The notes under the pieces: generated by a model
What the model was told of the DNA's origin: nothing
The model's input: only the letters and a program-made list of their open reading frames with translations
Database searches by the model: none
Program-made: the position numbers and the translations under genes
Shown here: positions 19,669-30,307 of the stretch, in pieces
Layout: each line of letters starts with the position of its first letter
Numbering within the stretch: position 1 is the first letter of the stretch
Origin: Candidatus Didemnitutus sp.
GTDB lineage: Bacteria > Verrucomicrobiota > Verrucomicrobiia > Opitutales > Opitutaceae
Length of the DNA: 64,000 nucleotides
Direction of reading: 5' to 3'
Assembly (NCBI GenBank): GCA_019634575.1
Contig: JAHCAY010000001.1
Location: 1,488,001 to 1,552,000 of the forward strand

Positions 19669-20622
19669 TTACGGCGCGCCGCTGGCCGCTTCGACCCGCG
19701 GATCGCGATCGCCCGGTGGCCCATCGCGAAAGCGCGCCCGTAGGAAATCCACGAAGACGCGCACCTTTTTCGGCAAGTAGTCCTGCGAGGGATGGACGAG
19801 CCAGGCCGCGACGTCGCCGAGAGCCGCGGTCACCTCAAACTCCGGGAAAAGGTCGACGAGCCGGCCTTCGCGCAGTTCGCGACCGATCATCCAACGCGCT
19901 TGCAGCGTGATGCCCATGCCGCGCAACGCACATTGCTTGAGCGCCATCGCATTCGAGGTTCGCAGGTGTTCGTTGATGCGCACGCGCTTGGTTTTCTCGG
20001 TCTGGCGACAGGTGAATTTCCACTGCCCGGCGGCGAAGCCACGCAAGGCGAGCGAGAGACATTTGTGTCCTGCGAGGTCCGTCGGGCCCGTCGGACGACC
20101 GTGCTTTTGCAGGTATTCGGGACTGGCGCAGACCACGGGAACGTAGTCGCTCAGGCGGTGGGCAACACTGGTCTTGTCGCGCAGCGCGCCGATGACGATC
20201 GCAGCGTCGATGTGCTCCGCCACGAGATCGAGATCGTTGTCCGTGAGCACGAGATCCAGATCGAGATGGGGATATTGCGCGGTGAAATCCGGCAACAACG
20301 GCACGAGGTTCACCTCGGCGAAACTCACGGGGGACGCGATCTTCAGGCGTCCACGCGGAGCCTCCATCAGCTGCTCCGCCGCGGAGTTGGCTTGGCGCAA
20401 GGCTTCCACCAGCGGCTCGATTCTTTCGAAATACGCCAGACCCGCCTCGGTGGGACGGAGTTGCCGGGTCGTTCGCTGAAAAAGACGCATGCCCAACTCC
20501 GTCTCCACGGCCGCGATAAGCCGCGAAACGGTAGCGGGATCCAATTTCCGAGCCTTCGCCACGCCCGAAAAATTCCCCCGCCGCATGACCTCCACGAGTA
20601 TCTCCAAGCTGCGTAGCTCCAT
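19669..20622 (-). CDS. LysR-family regulator divergent from azoR
   Basis: A 317-aa regulator. The HTH covers residues 1-60 (LRSLEILVEVMRRGNFSGVAKARKLDPATVSRLIAAVETELG), followed by a type 2 periplasmic-binding-like effector domain of the CrgA/AaeR-like subgroup (GRLKIASPVSFAEVNLVPLLPDF; VPVVCASPEYLQKHGRPTGPTDLAGHKCL). It is divergent from azoR with an AT-rich operator region between them, so it probably controls the azoR cassette and itself. Confidence 0.92.
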   Translation of the reverse strand: MELRSLEILVEVMRRGNFSGVAKARKLDPATVSRLIAAVETELGMRLFQRTTRQLRPTEAGLAYFERIEPLVEALRQANSAAEQLMEAPRGRLKIASPVSFAEVNLVPLLPDFTAQYPHLDLDLVLTDNDLDLVAEHIDAAIVIGALRDKTSVAHRLSDYVPVVCASPEYLQKHGRPTGPTDLAGHKCLSLALRGFAAGQWKFTCRQTEKTKRVRINEHLRTSNAMALKQCALRGMGITLQARWMIGRELREGRLVDLFPEFEVTAALGDVAAWLVHPSQDYLPKKVRVFVDFLRARFRDGPPGDRDPRVEAASGAP

Positions 20623-20648
20623 TGATGCGCTTTCTGCAAAGGTGTTAT

Positions 20649-20676
20649 GTAATACGGTTAATTGTTTAAAAATTAC
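20649..20676. promoter_or_regulatory. Probable LysR operator/promoter region of the azoR cassette
   Basis: The LysR-azoR gap holds an AT-rich block unlike its surroundings. GTAAT (20649) and ATTAC (20672) form an inverted repeat enclosing TTAATTGTTTAAAAATTA, which fits the loose T-N11-A dyads bound by LysR proteins. Confidence 0.5.
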
Positions 20677-20737
20677 GCATGAATTATCGTGGGCGCGAAC
20701 TCAAAAACAACCCGCTTCAACATCCATCGCACCCTTC

Positions 20738-21367
20738 ATGAGCTCCCGCCGCATTCTCCGCATCGATAGCAGTGCCCGCACCGTCGGTTCGCACTCCCGC
20801 GCCCTCGCCGATCATTTCCAGCAGGCCTGGCAGCAGCATTTCCCGCAGGACAACTTCGTCGTCCGCGATCTCGCGAAGACTCCCGTTCCGCACATCGTCG
20901 CCGACACGATCACCGGCTTCTACACGCCGGCCCATCAGCTCACGCCCGACCTCACCCAAGCCACCGCGCTCTCGGATTCGCTGATCGCAGAACTCGCCAC
21001 AGCCGAGATCGTGATCGTGAGCGCGCCGATCTACAATTTCTCCATCCCGTCCGCCCTCAAGGCCTGGATCGACCAGATCGTGCGCATCGGACGCACCTTC
21101 GCCTACGACGGCAAGAGCTTCACCGGCCTGCTCAAGACCAAGCGCGTCTACCTGCTCACGTCCTACGGCGCGGGCGGCTACGGCGCCGGTGGCGGGCTCG
21201 CGGCCTTCGATCACCTCACGCCCTACCTCAAACTCCTTTTCGGTTTCCTCGGCGTCGCCGACGTCCGCGTGATCCCGGTCGAAGCAACCACGGCCGACGC
21301 CGCCACCGTGGAAGCGAACATGAAAGCCGCCCTTCTCGCCGTCGAGCGCGAGGTCGCCGCCGCCTGA
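20738..21367 (+). CDS. azoR: FMN-dependent NADH:azo/quinone reductase
   Basis: Flavodoxin-fold two-electron reductase of azo compounds and quinones (cytosol). 209 aa from the ATG at 20738. Signatures are LRIDSSARTVGSHSRALAD (phosphate loop), IVIVSAPIYNFSIPSALKAWIDQIVRIGRTF, and YLLTSYGAGGYGAGG near the flavin. First gene of a likely three-gene unit under the divergent LysR regulator. Confidence 0.93.
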   Translation: MSSRRILRIDSSARTVGSHSRALADHFQQAWQQHFPQDNFVVRDLAKTPVPHIVADTITGFYTPAHQLTPDLTQATALSDSLIAELATAEIVIVSAPIYNFSIPSALKAWIDQIVRIGRTFAYDGKSFTGLLKTKRVYLLTSYGAGGYGAGGGLAAFDHLTPYLKLLFGFLGVADVRVIPVEATTADAATVEANMKAALLAVEREVAAA

Positions 21368-21400
21368 AATATTTCTCCCTGCACCCACTCTAATCAAAAC

Positions 21401-22642
21401 ATGAAATCCCGCCTCCTCTCCGCCCTCTTGCTGGCCGGCGCCGCCCTGACCGCTCAGGCCGCCCCCTTCGTGCTGGACACCGTCCATACCGAGATCGGCT
21501 TCTCCGTCCGGCATTTGATGGTCTCCAACGCCAAGGGCACCTTCAACGACTTCACCGGCACCGTCGACTTCGACGAAGCCACCGGCACGCTCAAGCAACT
21601 GGCCGTCGCGATCCAAGTGAAGTCCGTCGACACCAAGGACGCGAAGCGCGACCAGCACGTGCGCAGCGCCGACTTTTTCGACGCCGAGAAATTCCCCACC
21701 ATCGCCTTCGCGCTCGATCAAGCCGCGGTGAAGATCAACCAACCTGTCACCGTCGACGGCCAGCTCACGATCAAGGGCATCACCAAGACCGTGCCGCTCC
21801 AAGTCACCTACTTCGGCGCACGCACCGATCCGTTCAAGGTCCGCCACGCCGGCTTCTCCGCCACCACGAAAATCAACCGCAAGGACTTCGGCGTTTCCTG
21901 GAACGTGGCCCTCGACGAGGGCGGCGTCGCGCTCGGCGAGGAAGTCACCATCGACATCTCGGCCGAGATCGTCCCCGCACCCGCGCCCACGCTCGACTCC
22001 CAACTGCGCGCCGTGACCGCCAGCGTCCGCGCACAGATCCCCGGTGAAGTCTTCGCCACCATGGAAGCTGCCACCGCCCAACTCGAAGCCTCGGGCCAGC
22101 TCGCCCACGCGCTCGCCGTCGGCGACAAGATGCCGGAATTCTCCCTGCCCGACCCGACCGGCAAGCTCGTCAGCAGCCGCGAGCTCCTCCAGCACGGGCC
22201 GTTGCTCGTCACCTTCTACCGCGGCAACTGGTGCCCCTATTGCAACCTCGCCCTCCAAGCCCTGCAGGACCACCTCGGCGAGATCAAGGCCCTCGGCGCG
22301 AACCTCGTGGCCATCTCCCCGCAGACGCCCGACAACTCCCTCTCCATGCAGGAAAAACACGCCCTGGCCTTCCCGGTTCTCTCCGACTCCGGCCTCGGCA
22401 TCACCCGCCAGTTCGGCCTGGTCTTCGCCCTGCCCGAGTCCCTGCGCCCGATCTACAAATCCTTCGGCATCGACCTCGTGAAGCAGAACGGCACCGACAC
22501 TTACGAACTCCCGGTGCCCGCCACCTACCTTGTGGACCAGAACGGCAAGATCCGCGAAGCCTTCGTGCAAATCGATTATCGTCGCCGCCTCGAGCCCGCC
22601 ACCGCGCTCGAGTGGATCAAGAAATTGAAGTCCGGTTCATGA
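21401..22642 (+). CDS. YceI-peroxiredoxin fusion protein
   Basis: A 413-aa secreted protein with two domains. After the signal peptide (MKSRLLSALLLAGAALTAQA) comes a complete YceI barrel (about 21-190: VLDTVHTEIGFSVRHLMVSNAKG...INRKDFGVSWN). A helical linker follows (about 195-235), then an AhpC/TSA-type thioredoxin-fold domain (about 238-413) with the dithiol motif RGNWCPYC (Cys278, Cys281). The pairing suggests a periplasmic redox enzyme with a bound lipid or quinone as partner; that is inference. It lies 33 bp after azoR, and its stop overlaps the next start as ATGA. Confidence 0.9.
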   Translation: MKSRLLSALLLAGAALTAQAAPFVLDTVHTEIGFSVRHLMVSNAKGTFNDFTGTVDFDEATGTLKQLAVAIQVKSVDTKDAKRDQHVRSADFFDAEKFPTIAFALDQAAVKINQPVTVDGQLTIKGITKTVPLQVTYFGARTDPFKVRHAGFSATTKINRKDFGVSWNVALDEGGVALGEEVTIDISAEIVPAPAPTLDSQLRAVTASVRAQIPGEVFATMEAATAQLEASGQLAHALAVGDKMPEFSLPDPTGKLVSSRELLQHGPLLVTFYRGNWCPYCNLALQALQDHLGEIKALGANLVAISPQTPDNSLSMQEKHALAFPVLSDSGLGITRQFGLVFALPESLRPIYKSFGIDLVKQNGTDTYELPVPATYLVDQNGKIREAFVQIDYRRRLEPATALEWIKKLKSGS

Positions 22643-23895
22643 ACCTTGCCTTCCTCGGCCTTGGGGCCATGGGCAGTCGGATGGCCCGCCGCCTCGTCGC
22701 GGCGGGCCATTTGGTCACTGTCTACAACCGCTCCGCCGCTCCCGTGGCCGAGTTGGTGGCCTGCGGCGCGCGCCGCGCCCGCACGCCGCGCGAGGCAGTG
22801 GCCGCGGCCGAGGTGGTCTTCAGCATGGTGACCGACGACGAGGCGGCCGCCCAAATCTGGCTGCACGAAACCGACGGAGCGCTTGCCGGCATGGTCGCCG
22901 GGGCGTTGGCCGTCGAGTGCAGCACGCTCTCGCTCGCCGGACTGGCACGCATCGCCCAAGCTGCCACGGATCGCGGCCTCGCCCTGCTCGATGCTCCCGT
23001 CGCCGGCAGCCGCCCCCACGCCGACACGGGGCAACTCGTTTTTCTGGTCGGCGGCGAACACGTCGCGCTCGACCGCATCCGGCCACTGCTCGCGGTGATG
23101 GGCCATCTCGTCCATCATGTCGGCCCCGCCGGACAAGGCCTGAAACTGAAGCTGTTGATCAACGCCTTCTTCGGCCTCCAAGCCGTGAGCCTCGGAGAGT
23201 TGCTGGGCGCCGCCGAGCAGCTCGGCCTCGAACGCGCACGCGCAGCCGAGTTGCTCGCCACCCTGCCTGTAGCCGGCCCGTCCGCGGTCGGCCTCCTCCG
23301 CGCGATGGGCGCGGGCAATCACGCACCGCAAGCCCCCGTCGCCATCCTCGAGAAAGACCTGCGCTACCTGCTCGCCAGCGCGGAGCCCGCCGGCGCCGTG
23401 CTGCCGGCCACCCAAGCCGCCCAACGCCAGCTCACTCACGCCCTCGCAGCAGGATTGGGCGGACTCAATATTTCCAGCGTGGAAAATCTTTTCCGCGGCC
23501 CCGCCGCCCGCTCGCCGGAGCAGGACCGCGCCACGCTCGCCCAGCTCGTCCACGATTGGAGCGTCGCCATGAACGAAGGCGACCTGTCGTGGATCATGCG
23601 CCACATCTTTGCCAACGATGCCGTCTACCTGCCCAAGCAGGGCCCGGTGTGCCGCGGCGCGGAGGCGATCCGCACTCATTGGACGCAACTGCTCGCCACG
23701 CCCGGCCTGCGCGTGAGTTTCCAGCCGCACCTCGTCGTGCACTCCGCAGACGACCTCGCCGTCGATTCCGGTCGCTACACCGTCACACAGGCGGCCACAG
23801 GACAACCGGTCACCGTCACCGGCAAATACCTCGTGCTCTGGCGTCGGCTCGCCGGCGAGTGGCGCGTCGTGGCGGACATGGACACCGGCGACTGA
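22639..23895 (+). CDS. Beta-hydroxyacid dehydrogenase fused to a SnoaL-like domain
   Basis: 418 aa. Residues 1 to about 288 are a 3-hydroxyisobutyrate/6-phosphogluconate dehydrogenase-type enzyme: NAD(P) loop FLGLGAMGSRMA, substrate loop DAPVAGSRPHADTG, and the catalytic-Lys region GPAGQGLKLKLLINAFFG. The last ~120 residues (from QDRATLAQLVHDWSVAMNEGDLSWIMRHIFANDAVYL) form a SnoaL/DUF4440-like cone domain. The substrate is unknown. It is translationally coupled to the YceI-peroxiredoxin gene, which suggests a joint role in reducing reactive carbonyls or quinones (inference). Confidence 0.85.
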   Translation: MNLAFLGLGAMGSRMARRLVAAGHLVTVYNRSAAPVAELVACGARRARTPREAVAAAEVVFSMVTDDEAAAQIWLHETDGALAGMVAGALAVECSTLSLAGLARIAQAATDRGLALLDAPVAGSRPHADTGQLVFLVGGEHVALDRIRPLLAVMGHLVHHVGPAGQGLKLKLLINAFFGLQAVSLGELLGAAEQLGLERARAAELLATLPVAGPSAVGLLRAMGAGNHAPQAPVAILEKDLRYLLASAEPAGAVLPATQAAQRQLTHALAAGLGGLNISSVENLFRGPAARSPEQDRATLAQLVHDWSVAMNEGDLSWIMRHIFANDAVYLPKQGPVCRGAEAIRTHWTQLLATPGLRVSFQPHLVVHSADDLAVDSGRYTVTQAATGQPVTVTGKYLVLWRRLAGEWRVVADMDTGD

Positions 23896-24063
23896 TCGGC
23901 GCACCGACGCCAACCGAGCGCGGGGACGATACAACCGGAGCAGCGCCCCACGCCCGCACCATGCGGCGACGGCGCTCGAATTCCTCGCGCGAAACGCGCC
24001 CTCCAGAATGTGCGGGCAATTTCTCCGCCGTCTCCCGCTCAGTCCATTTTGCACTGAAAAACT

Positions 24064-24151
24064 TGGTGCCCGAAGAGGGGGTCGAACCCACACGCCTTTA
24101 GAGGGCGACGGATTTTGAGTCCGTTGCGTCTGCCAATTCCGCCATTCGGGC
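24064..24151 (-). tRNA. tRNA-Leu (anticodon CAA)
   Basis: The minus strand folds as a class II tRNA. The acceptor GCCCGAA pairs with TTCGGGC, followed by discriminator A and an encoded CCA. The D-arm region is TGGCGGAATTGGCAGACGC. The anticodon stem ACGGA/TCCGT has loop CTCAAAA, giving anticodon CAA. There is a long variable arm, and the T-loop is GGTTCGACC. It decodes UUG. Confidence 0.95.
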
Positions 24152-24259
24152 GAGCCAAGGCCGCGAAAGAAACCTCGCCCGCCCGCGAAGTAAACCCTGA
24201 TTTTTGCGGTCCGCGGTCGCGACGTTGACGATGCCCGCCGCACCCGCGAAGCTCGCGCC

Positions 24260-25018
24260 ATGCCCGACTTTCGCGTCTACGCCCCGGCGGTGTCCGCCAC
24301 CGCGACGGAAATCCGCCTCGGTGCGGACGAGAGTCACCACCTCGTCGCGGTGAACCGCTGCCAACGCGGCGATCCGGTCATCGCCTTCGACGGCCACGGA
24401 CGCGAGTGGCAATGCGAGTGCGTCGACCCCGCCAAAGCCGGCGCGGTGCTCCGCGTGCGTTCGACGCACCAAGCCGCCCCCCTGCCCTGCGCGATCACCC
24501 TCGCCCAATCGATGCCCAAGGGCGCGACGATGGACGAGATCGTGCGTCAAGCCACCGAGCTCGGCGCCGCCTGCGTCGTGCCGCTGATCACGGAGCGGAC
24601 CCAAGTGCACCTCGACGCCGATCGCGCCGACAAGAAAATCGAGAAATGGCGCACCGCCGCGATCGAGGCGGCCAAGCAATGCGGCAACCCGTGGGTGCCG
24701 GAAATCGCGCCGCTGACCAAACTCGATGCGTTGCTCGCCGGCAGCGCGAAGGATTTCGACCTCAAGCTCGTCGCCAGCCTGCACGCTGGAGCGAAGCCGC
24801 TGCGGAGCGTCTTGGAACACTGGCGCACGCACCATGGACGCGCACCGCAGCGCGTGCTCTGGCTCGTGGGGCCGGAGGGAGATTTTTCGGCGGCGGAAAT
24901 CACCGCCTGCGTCATGGCCGGCTGCGCACCGGTCACACTCGGGCCGCTGGTGCTGCGTTGCGACACGGCCGCCGTCGCGGCGTTGAGCGTGCTCAGTTAC
25001 GAGCTGAGCGCGCAGTAA
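24260..25018 (+). CDS. rsmE: 16S rRNA (uracil-1498-N3)-methyltransferase
   Basis: SPOUT-class SAM-dependent enzyme methylating U1498 of 16S rRNA. 252 aa. An N-terminal PUA-like domain (MPDFRVYAP... SHHLVAVNRCQRGDPVIAFDG) is followed by the knotted domain with QSMPKGATMDEIVRQATELGA, LVGPEGDFSAAEI and VTLGPLVLRCDTAAVAAL. It stands alone beside the tRNA gene. Confidence 0.94.
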   Translation: MPDFRVYAPAVSATATEIRLGADESHHLVAVNRCQRGDPVIAFDGHGREWQCECVDPAKAGAVLRVRSTHQAAPLPCAITLAQSMPKGATMDEIVRQATELGAACVVPLITERTQVHLDADRADKKIEKWRTAAIEAAKQCGNPWVPEIAPLTKLDALLAGSAKDFDLKLVASLHAGAKPLRSVLEHWRTHHGRAPQRVLWLVGPEGDFSAAEITACVMAGCAPVTLGPLVLRCDTAAVAALSVLSYELSAQ

Positions 25019-25059
25019 GCCGCGGACCGCGAGTTCAGTCACGCCACGCCGCGGCGGGC

Positions 25060-25077
25060 GCGAGCAAGCTCGCTGCC
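25060..25077 (-). repeat. Dispersed 18-bp repeat, copy 2
   Basis: GCGAGCAAGCTCGCTGCC is the exact reverse complement of 9222-9239. It lies between the convergent ends of rsmE and the lipoyl protein gene. Confidence 0.5.
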
Positions 25078-25123
25078 TCCATAAGTCACCCGTTGCGCGG
25101 CAGGGATGCCGGTGAAGCGCCCG

Positions 25124-25609
25124 TCACTTCCGACTCGCGAGATATTTCGCGACGTCGTCGCCGGACACGCGGCCGCCGGGGCCGGTGGCTTCGATGTCGG
25201 AGATCGTCGTCGGATCGAGGCCGGCTTCCTGCGCCATCTTCGTCGCGCGCGGCGTCCAGACGAGCGCCTTGGCCGCGGCCGCCGGCGCGTGGGGCGCGGC
25301 CTGCGTCGCCGCCTGCGCATCGTGTTGCGCGGTGGCAATCGCGAGGTGCTGCAGGCTTTGATCGCTCGTCTCCATGCGGAAGAGCGCATCGCCGGAACGT
25401 TTCACTTCGCCCTTGTTGCCTTTGACGGCGACGATCGTGCCCTCGGCGGGCGACTCGAAATCGAAGGCGGACTTGTCGCTTTCGAGCTCGGCGAGCTTCT
25501 GGCCCTTGGCGACCTTGGCGCCGGGCGCGACGACGATGTTGATGATGGTGAGCTCGCTCACCGTGGCGCCCATCGAGGGCATCGGAACGTCGATCTGGAA
25601 CGTGGGCAT
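25124..25609 (-). CDS. Lipoyl-domain plus E3-binding-domain protein without a catalytic domain
   Basis: 161 aa. Residues 1-80 are a lipoyl domain (FQIDVPMPSMGATVSE; lipoylation site in ELESDKSAFDFESP). An Ala/Pro-rich linker follows. Residues ~115-158 are a peripheral-subunit-binding domain (TPRATKMAQEAGLDPTTISDIEATGPGGRVSGDDVAKYL). A normal E2 acyltransferase continues with a ~230-aa catalytic domain, which is absent here and does not appear downstream. It could be a swinging-arm accessory of a 2-oxo-acid dehydrogenase complex or a remnant of a longer E2. A terminator separates it from kdsA upstream. Confidence 0.85.
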   Translation of the reverse strand: MPTFQIDVPMPSMGATVSELTIINIVVAPGAKVAKGQKLAELESDKSAFDFESPAEGTIVAVKGNKGEVKRSGDALFRMETSDQSLQHLAIATAQHDAQAATQAAPHAPAAAAKALVWTPRATKMAQEAGLDPTTISDIEATGPGGRVSGDDVAKYLASRK

Positions 25610-25695
25610 GGGTGTTTCTTTACCGCGAAATTGCGGCGGTGCGCCGCGGCGGTCAATGCCGCGCCCGGCGAGGAAAGTTCGCGTCGGCAGGTATG

Positions 25696-25720
25696 AAAAA
25701 GCCCGCCGGGGTGGCGGGCT
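25696..25720 (-). terminator. Intrinsic terminator after kdsA
   Basis: On the minus strand the perfect stem AGCCCGCC/GGCGGGCT with a 5-nt loop is followed by TTTTT, ten bases past the kdsA stop. Confidence 0.88.
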
Positions 25721-25729
25721 GAGACTAAT

Positions 25730-26524
25730 TCACCCGCGCGCGGCGCGCCAGATGGCGAGGCATTGCGCGATGAGCTTCGGCAGCTCCGGCAGCGGAATCA
25801 TGTTCGGGCCGTCGGAAATCGCATTCGCCGGATCGGGATGCGTCTCGATGAACAGGCCGTCGGCGCCGGCGGCGAGCGCGGCCTTGGCCAGCGGCGGCAC
25901 GAATTCGCGGCGTCCACCGGATTTGCCGCCGGCGGCGCCGGGCAGTTGCACGCTGTGCGTGGCGTCGAAGATCGCGGGATAGCCGAGCGTCTTCATCATC
26001 GCGAAGGAGCGCATGTCGACGACGAGGTTTTGATAGCCGAAGGTCGTGCCGCGCTCGGTTTGCCAGATTTCGGCGGCTTGGCCGTCGCGGAGTTTGGCGA
26101 CAACGAACTCCATTTCCTGCGGCGAAAGGAACTGCCCCTTCTTCACGTTGACCGTCTTGCCGGTCGCGGCGGCAGCGAGGAGCAGGTCGGTCTGCCGGCA
26201 CATGAAGGCGGGAATCTGCAGCACGTCGCACACGGCGGCGACGGGCGCGGCTTGCTGGCGCTCGTGGATGTCGGTGAGCACCGGGAATCCGAACTCGCGC
26301 TTGATGAGCGCGAGGAGCTTCAGGCCTTCCTCCATGCCGGTGCCGCGATCGCCGCCGAGCGAGGTGCGGTTGGCTTTGTCGAACGAGCCTTTGAAGATGA
26401 TGTTCAGCTCACGGTGTTCCGCGGCGAGCTGCTTCAGCGTTGTCGCGACGGCGCGGCAGACGGTCTCGTTCTCGAGCGAGCACGGGCCGGCGATAAGGAG
26501 GAGCTTATTCGGATCGAAAATCAT
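25730..26524 (-). CDS. kdsA: 3-deoxy-8-phosphooctulonate (KDO-8-P) synthase
   Basis: Condenses phosphoenolpyruvate with arabinose 5-phosphate in KDO synthesis for LPS, indicating a Gram-negative envelope. 264 aa, TIM barrel. Signatures are [68 protein letters not shown] and [11 protein letters not shown]. It follows pyrG on the same strand; a 31-bp inverted repeat lies between them. Confidence 0.96.
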   Translation of the reverse strand: MIFDPNKLLLIAGPCSLENETVCRAVATTLKQLAAEHRELNIIFKGSFDKANRTSLGGDRGTGMEEGLKLLALIKREFGFPVLTDIHERQQAAPVAAVCDVLQIPAFMCRQTDLLLAAAATGKTVNVKKGQFLSPQEMEFVVAKLRDGQAAEIWQTERGTTFGYQNLVVDMRSFAMMKTLGYPAIFDATHSVQLPGAAGGKSGGRREFVPPLAKAALAAGADGLFIETHPDPANAISDGPNMIPLPELPKLIAQCLAIWRAARG

Positions 26525-26538
26525 GAGGACGGAAAACT

Positions 26539-26627
26539 AACCACGAATGGACACGAACTCACACGAATGAGTGAAACGCGACGAATGCCGTGCCCACATT
26601 CGTGTCCATTCGTGTTCATTTGTGGTT
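26539..26627. repeat. 31-bp inverted repeat between pyrG and kdsA
   Basis: Arms at 26539-26569 and 26597-26627 are complementary with a few mismatches, and each is built of tandem CACGAATG/ACACGAA words. The RNA would form a long hairpin with a 27-nt loop. It resembles short palindromic intergenic repeats rather than a terminator (no U-tract). Confidence 0.6.
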
Positions 26628-26633
26628 TCAAAC

Positions 26634-28749
<2,116 letters not shown>

Positions 28750-28792
28750 CGCCCGTCATCCCTCCTCGCTCCTAGCTCCCCTCTTCTCGCCC

Positions 28793-29809
28793 ATGGCCAA
28801 GCACACCGCATCGCACAAATTCGAACTCATCGGCGTCGGCAACCCGATCATGGATCTGCTCGCTCACGTCGACGACGCGTTCCTCAAGCAACACGTCGCC
28901 GGCGACAAAGGCGGCATGGTGCTCGTCGACGATGCCGACATCGTCTCTCTGCTCCACCGTCTCGGCGATCGCATCGCCATGATGCCCGGCGGCTCCGCGG
29001 CCAACACCACGCTCGGCGCCACCAAGCTCGGCCTGAAAACCACCTTCCTCGGCAAAATCGGCGGCGACATCACCGCGGAGCATTATTTTGAAAACTTCGT
29101 CGCCGCCGGCGGCGACGGCTCGCGCTTCAAACGCGCCGTGCTCCCCAACGGTCGTTGCCTCTCGATGGTCACGCCCGACGGCCAGCGCACCATGCGCACG
29201 CACCTCGGCGCCGCCATGACGCTCAGCCCCGACGAGATTACCCTCGCCGATTTCAAGGGCTGCCGCCACGCGCACATCGAAGGCTACCTGCTCTTCAACC
29301 CCGCGCTCGCCCAGAAGGTCGTCGACACCGCGCGCGCCGCCGGCTGCACAATCAGCCTCGATCTCGCGTCGTTCGAGGTCGTCAACGTCGCCCGCGATTG
29401 GATCTTCGAACAACTCCGCGCTGGCCTCGACGTCGTCATCGGCAACGAGGACGAAGCCAAGGCCCTCTTCCGCCGCGAGGACTCCTACGACGCCTACGCC
29501 CGCGAGCTCGCCCAATTCGGCGGCATCGCCGCGGTGAAGATGGGCAAGGACGGCGCGTGGGTCGCGCAGGGCAGCGAGCTCCACCGCATCTTCCCCGTGA
29601 GTGTCAAACACGTCGTCGACACGACCGGCGCCGGCGACGCCTGGGCCGCCGGCTTCCTCTACGGCTACTTGCGCAGCAAATCGCTCGCCCTCGCCGGCGC
29701 GATCGGCTCCCGCCTGGGCGCCGAAACCGTGCAACACCTCGGCGCCTCGATCCCCGACATCCACTGGCCGCGCCTCCGAGCCCACGCGGAGGATTTCGGG
29801 AAGCCGTGA
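28793..29809 (+). CDS. PfkB-family carbohydrate/adenosine kinase
   Basis: 338-aa ribokinase-fold kinase. MMPGGSAANTTLGATKLGLKTTFLGKIGGD is the N-terminal PfkB signature, and DTTGAGDAWAAGFLYGYL is the C-terminal signature with the catalytic Asp and anion hole. Similarity in the N-terminal lid region and length suggest the adenosine-kinase-like subgroup, but the substrate is not proven. Its stop overlaps the next start as GTGA. Confidence 0.9.
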   Translation: MAKHTASHKFELIGVGNPIMDLLAHVDDAFLKQHVAGDKGGMVLVDDADIVSLLHRLGDRIAMMPGGSAANTTLGATKLGLKTTFLGKIGGDITAEHYFENFVAAGGDGSRFKRAVLPNGRCLSMVTPDGQRTMRTHLGAAMTLSPDEITLADFKGCRHAHIEGYLLFNPALAQKVVDTARAAGCTISLDLASFEVVNVARDWIFEQLRAGLDVVIGNEDEAKALFRREDSYDAYARELAQFGGIAAVKMGKDGAWVAQGSELHRIFPVSVKHVVDTTGAGDAWAAGFLYGYLRSKSLALAGAIGSRLGAETVQHLGASIPDIHWPRLRAHAEDFGKP

Positions 29810-30225
29810 CCCGCGGTTCCGTGTTTCGCTATCTCGAGCTTCACGATTCCGTTCTGGCGGAAATGAAGCACCACGACAACGAATGCGTGCTCGTGCTGCG
29901 TCCCGCTTACATCCACGCCTCCTCGGGACAAGTGGGAGTGGATGCAGGCGAAGGCTACTGGCAGGATTTGGAGATTTCGCTGAAGGGCGTTCGGCGCGTC
30001 CACCACACCTTCCCTCTGCCTATGCGTATCCATGACGGGAGCCTTTCTGTCGCTTCGCTCATTCATTCGAATCTGGTCCCGGTCGACCTACGTGAGAACG
30101 AAGTCGTTCAGTTGCGGATTTCGCCCGCCGCACCAGGTGGCATCCTTGAAATCGACGCCGATGGAATCGAGGTCATTCCGATTGGGCCGGCAAGCGAAAC
30201 TGAGATTTTTCCCGGCAAGCGTTGA
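29806..30225 (+). CDS. Hypothetical protein (139 aa)
   Basis: Small soluble protein with no recognised family. It contains RYLELHDSVLAEMKHHDNECVLVLRPAYIHAS and a C-terminal hydrophilic beta-like stretch. The GTG at 29806 overlaps the kinase stop; a second GTG at 29821 is an equally good start. The DNA is noticeably less GC-biased at third positions than its neighbours, which hints at recent acquisition. Confidence 0.6.
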   Translation: MTRGSVFRYLELHDSVLAEMKHHDNECVLVLRPAYIHASSGQVGVDAGEGYWQDLEISLKGVRRVHHTFPLPMRIHDGSLSVASLIHSNLVPVDLRENEVVQLRISPAAPGGILEIDADGIEVIPIGPASETEIFPGKR

Positions 30226-30307
30226 GCGTCCCCGCGGAGGCGGCACCATGACTCAGCGCCGTCCAGATTTGACCGAACATAACAAGAAACGCATTGTCGG
30301 TTCATCG

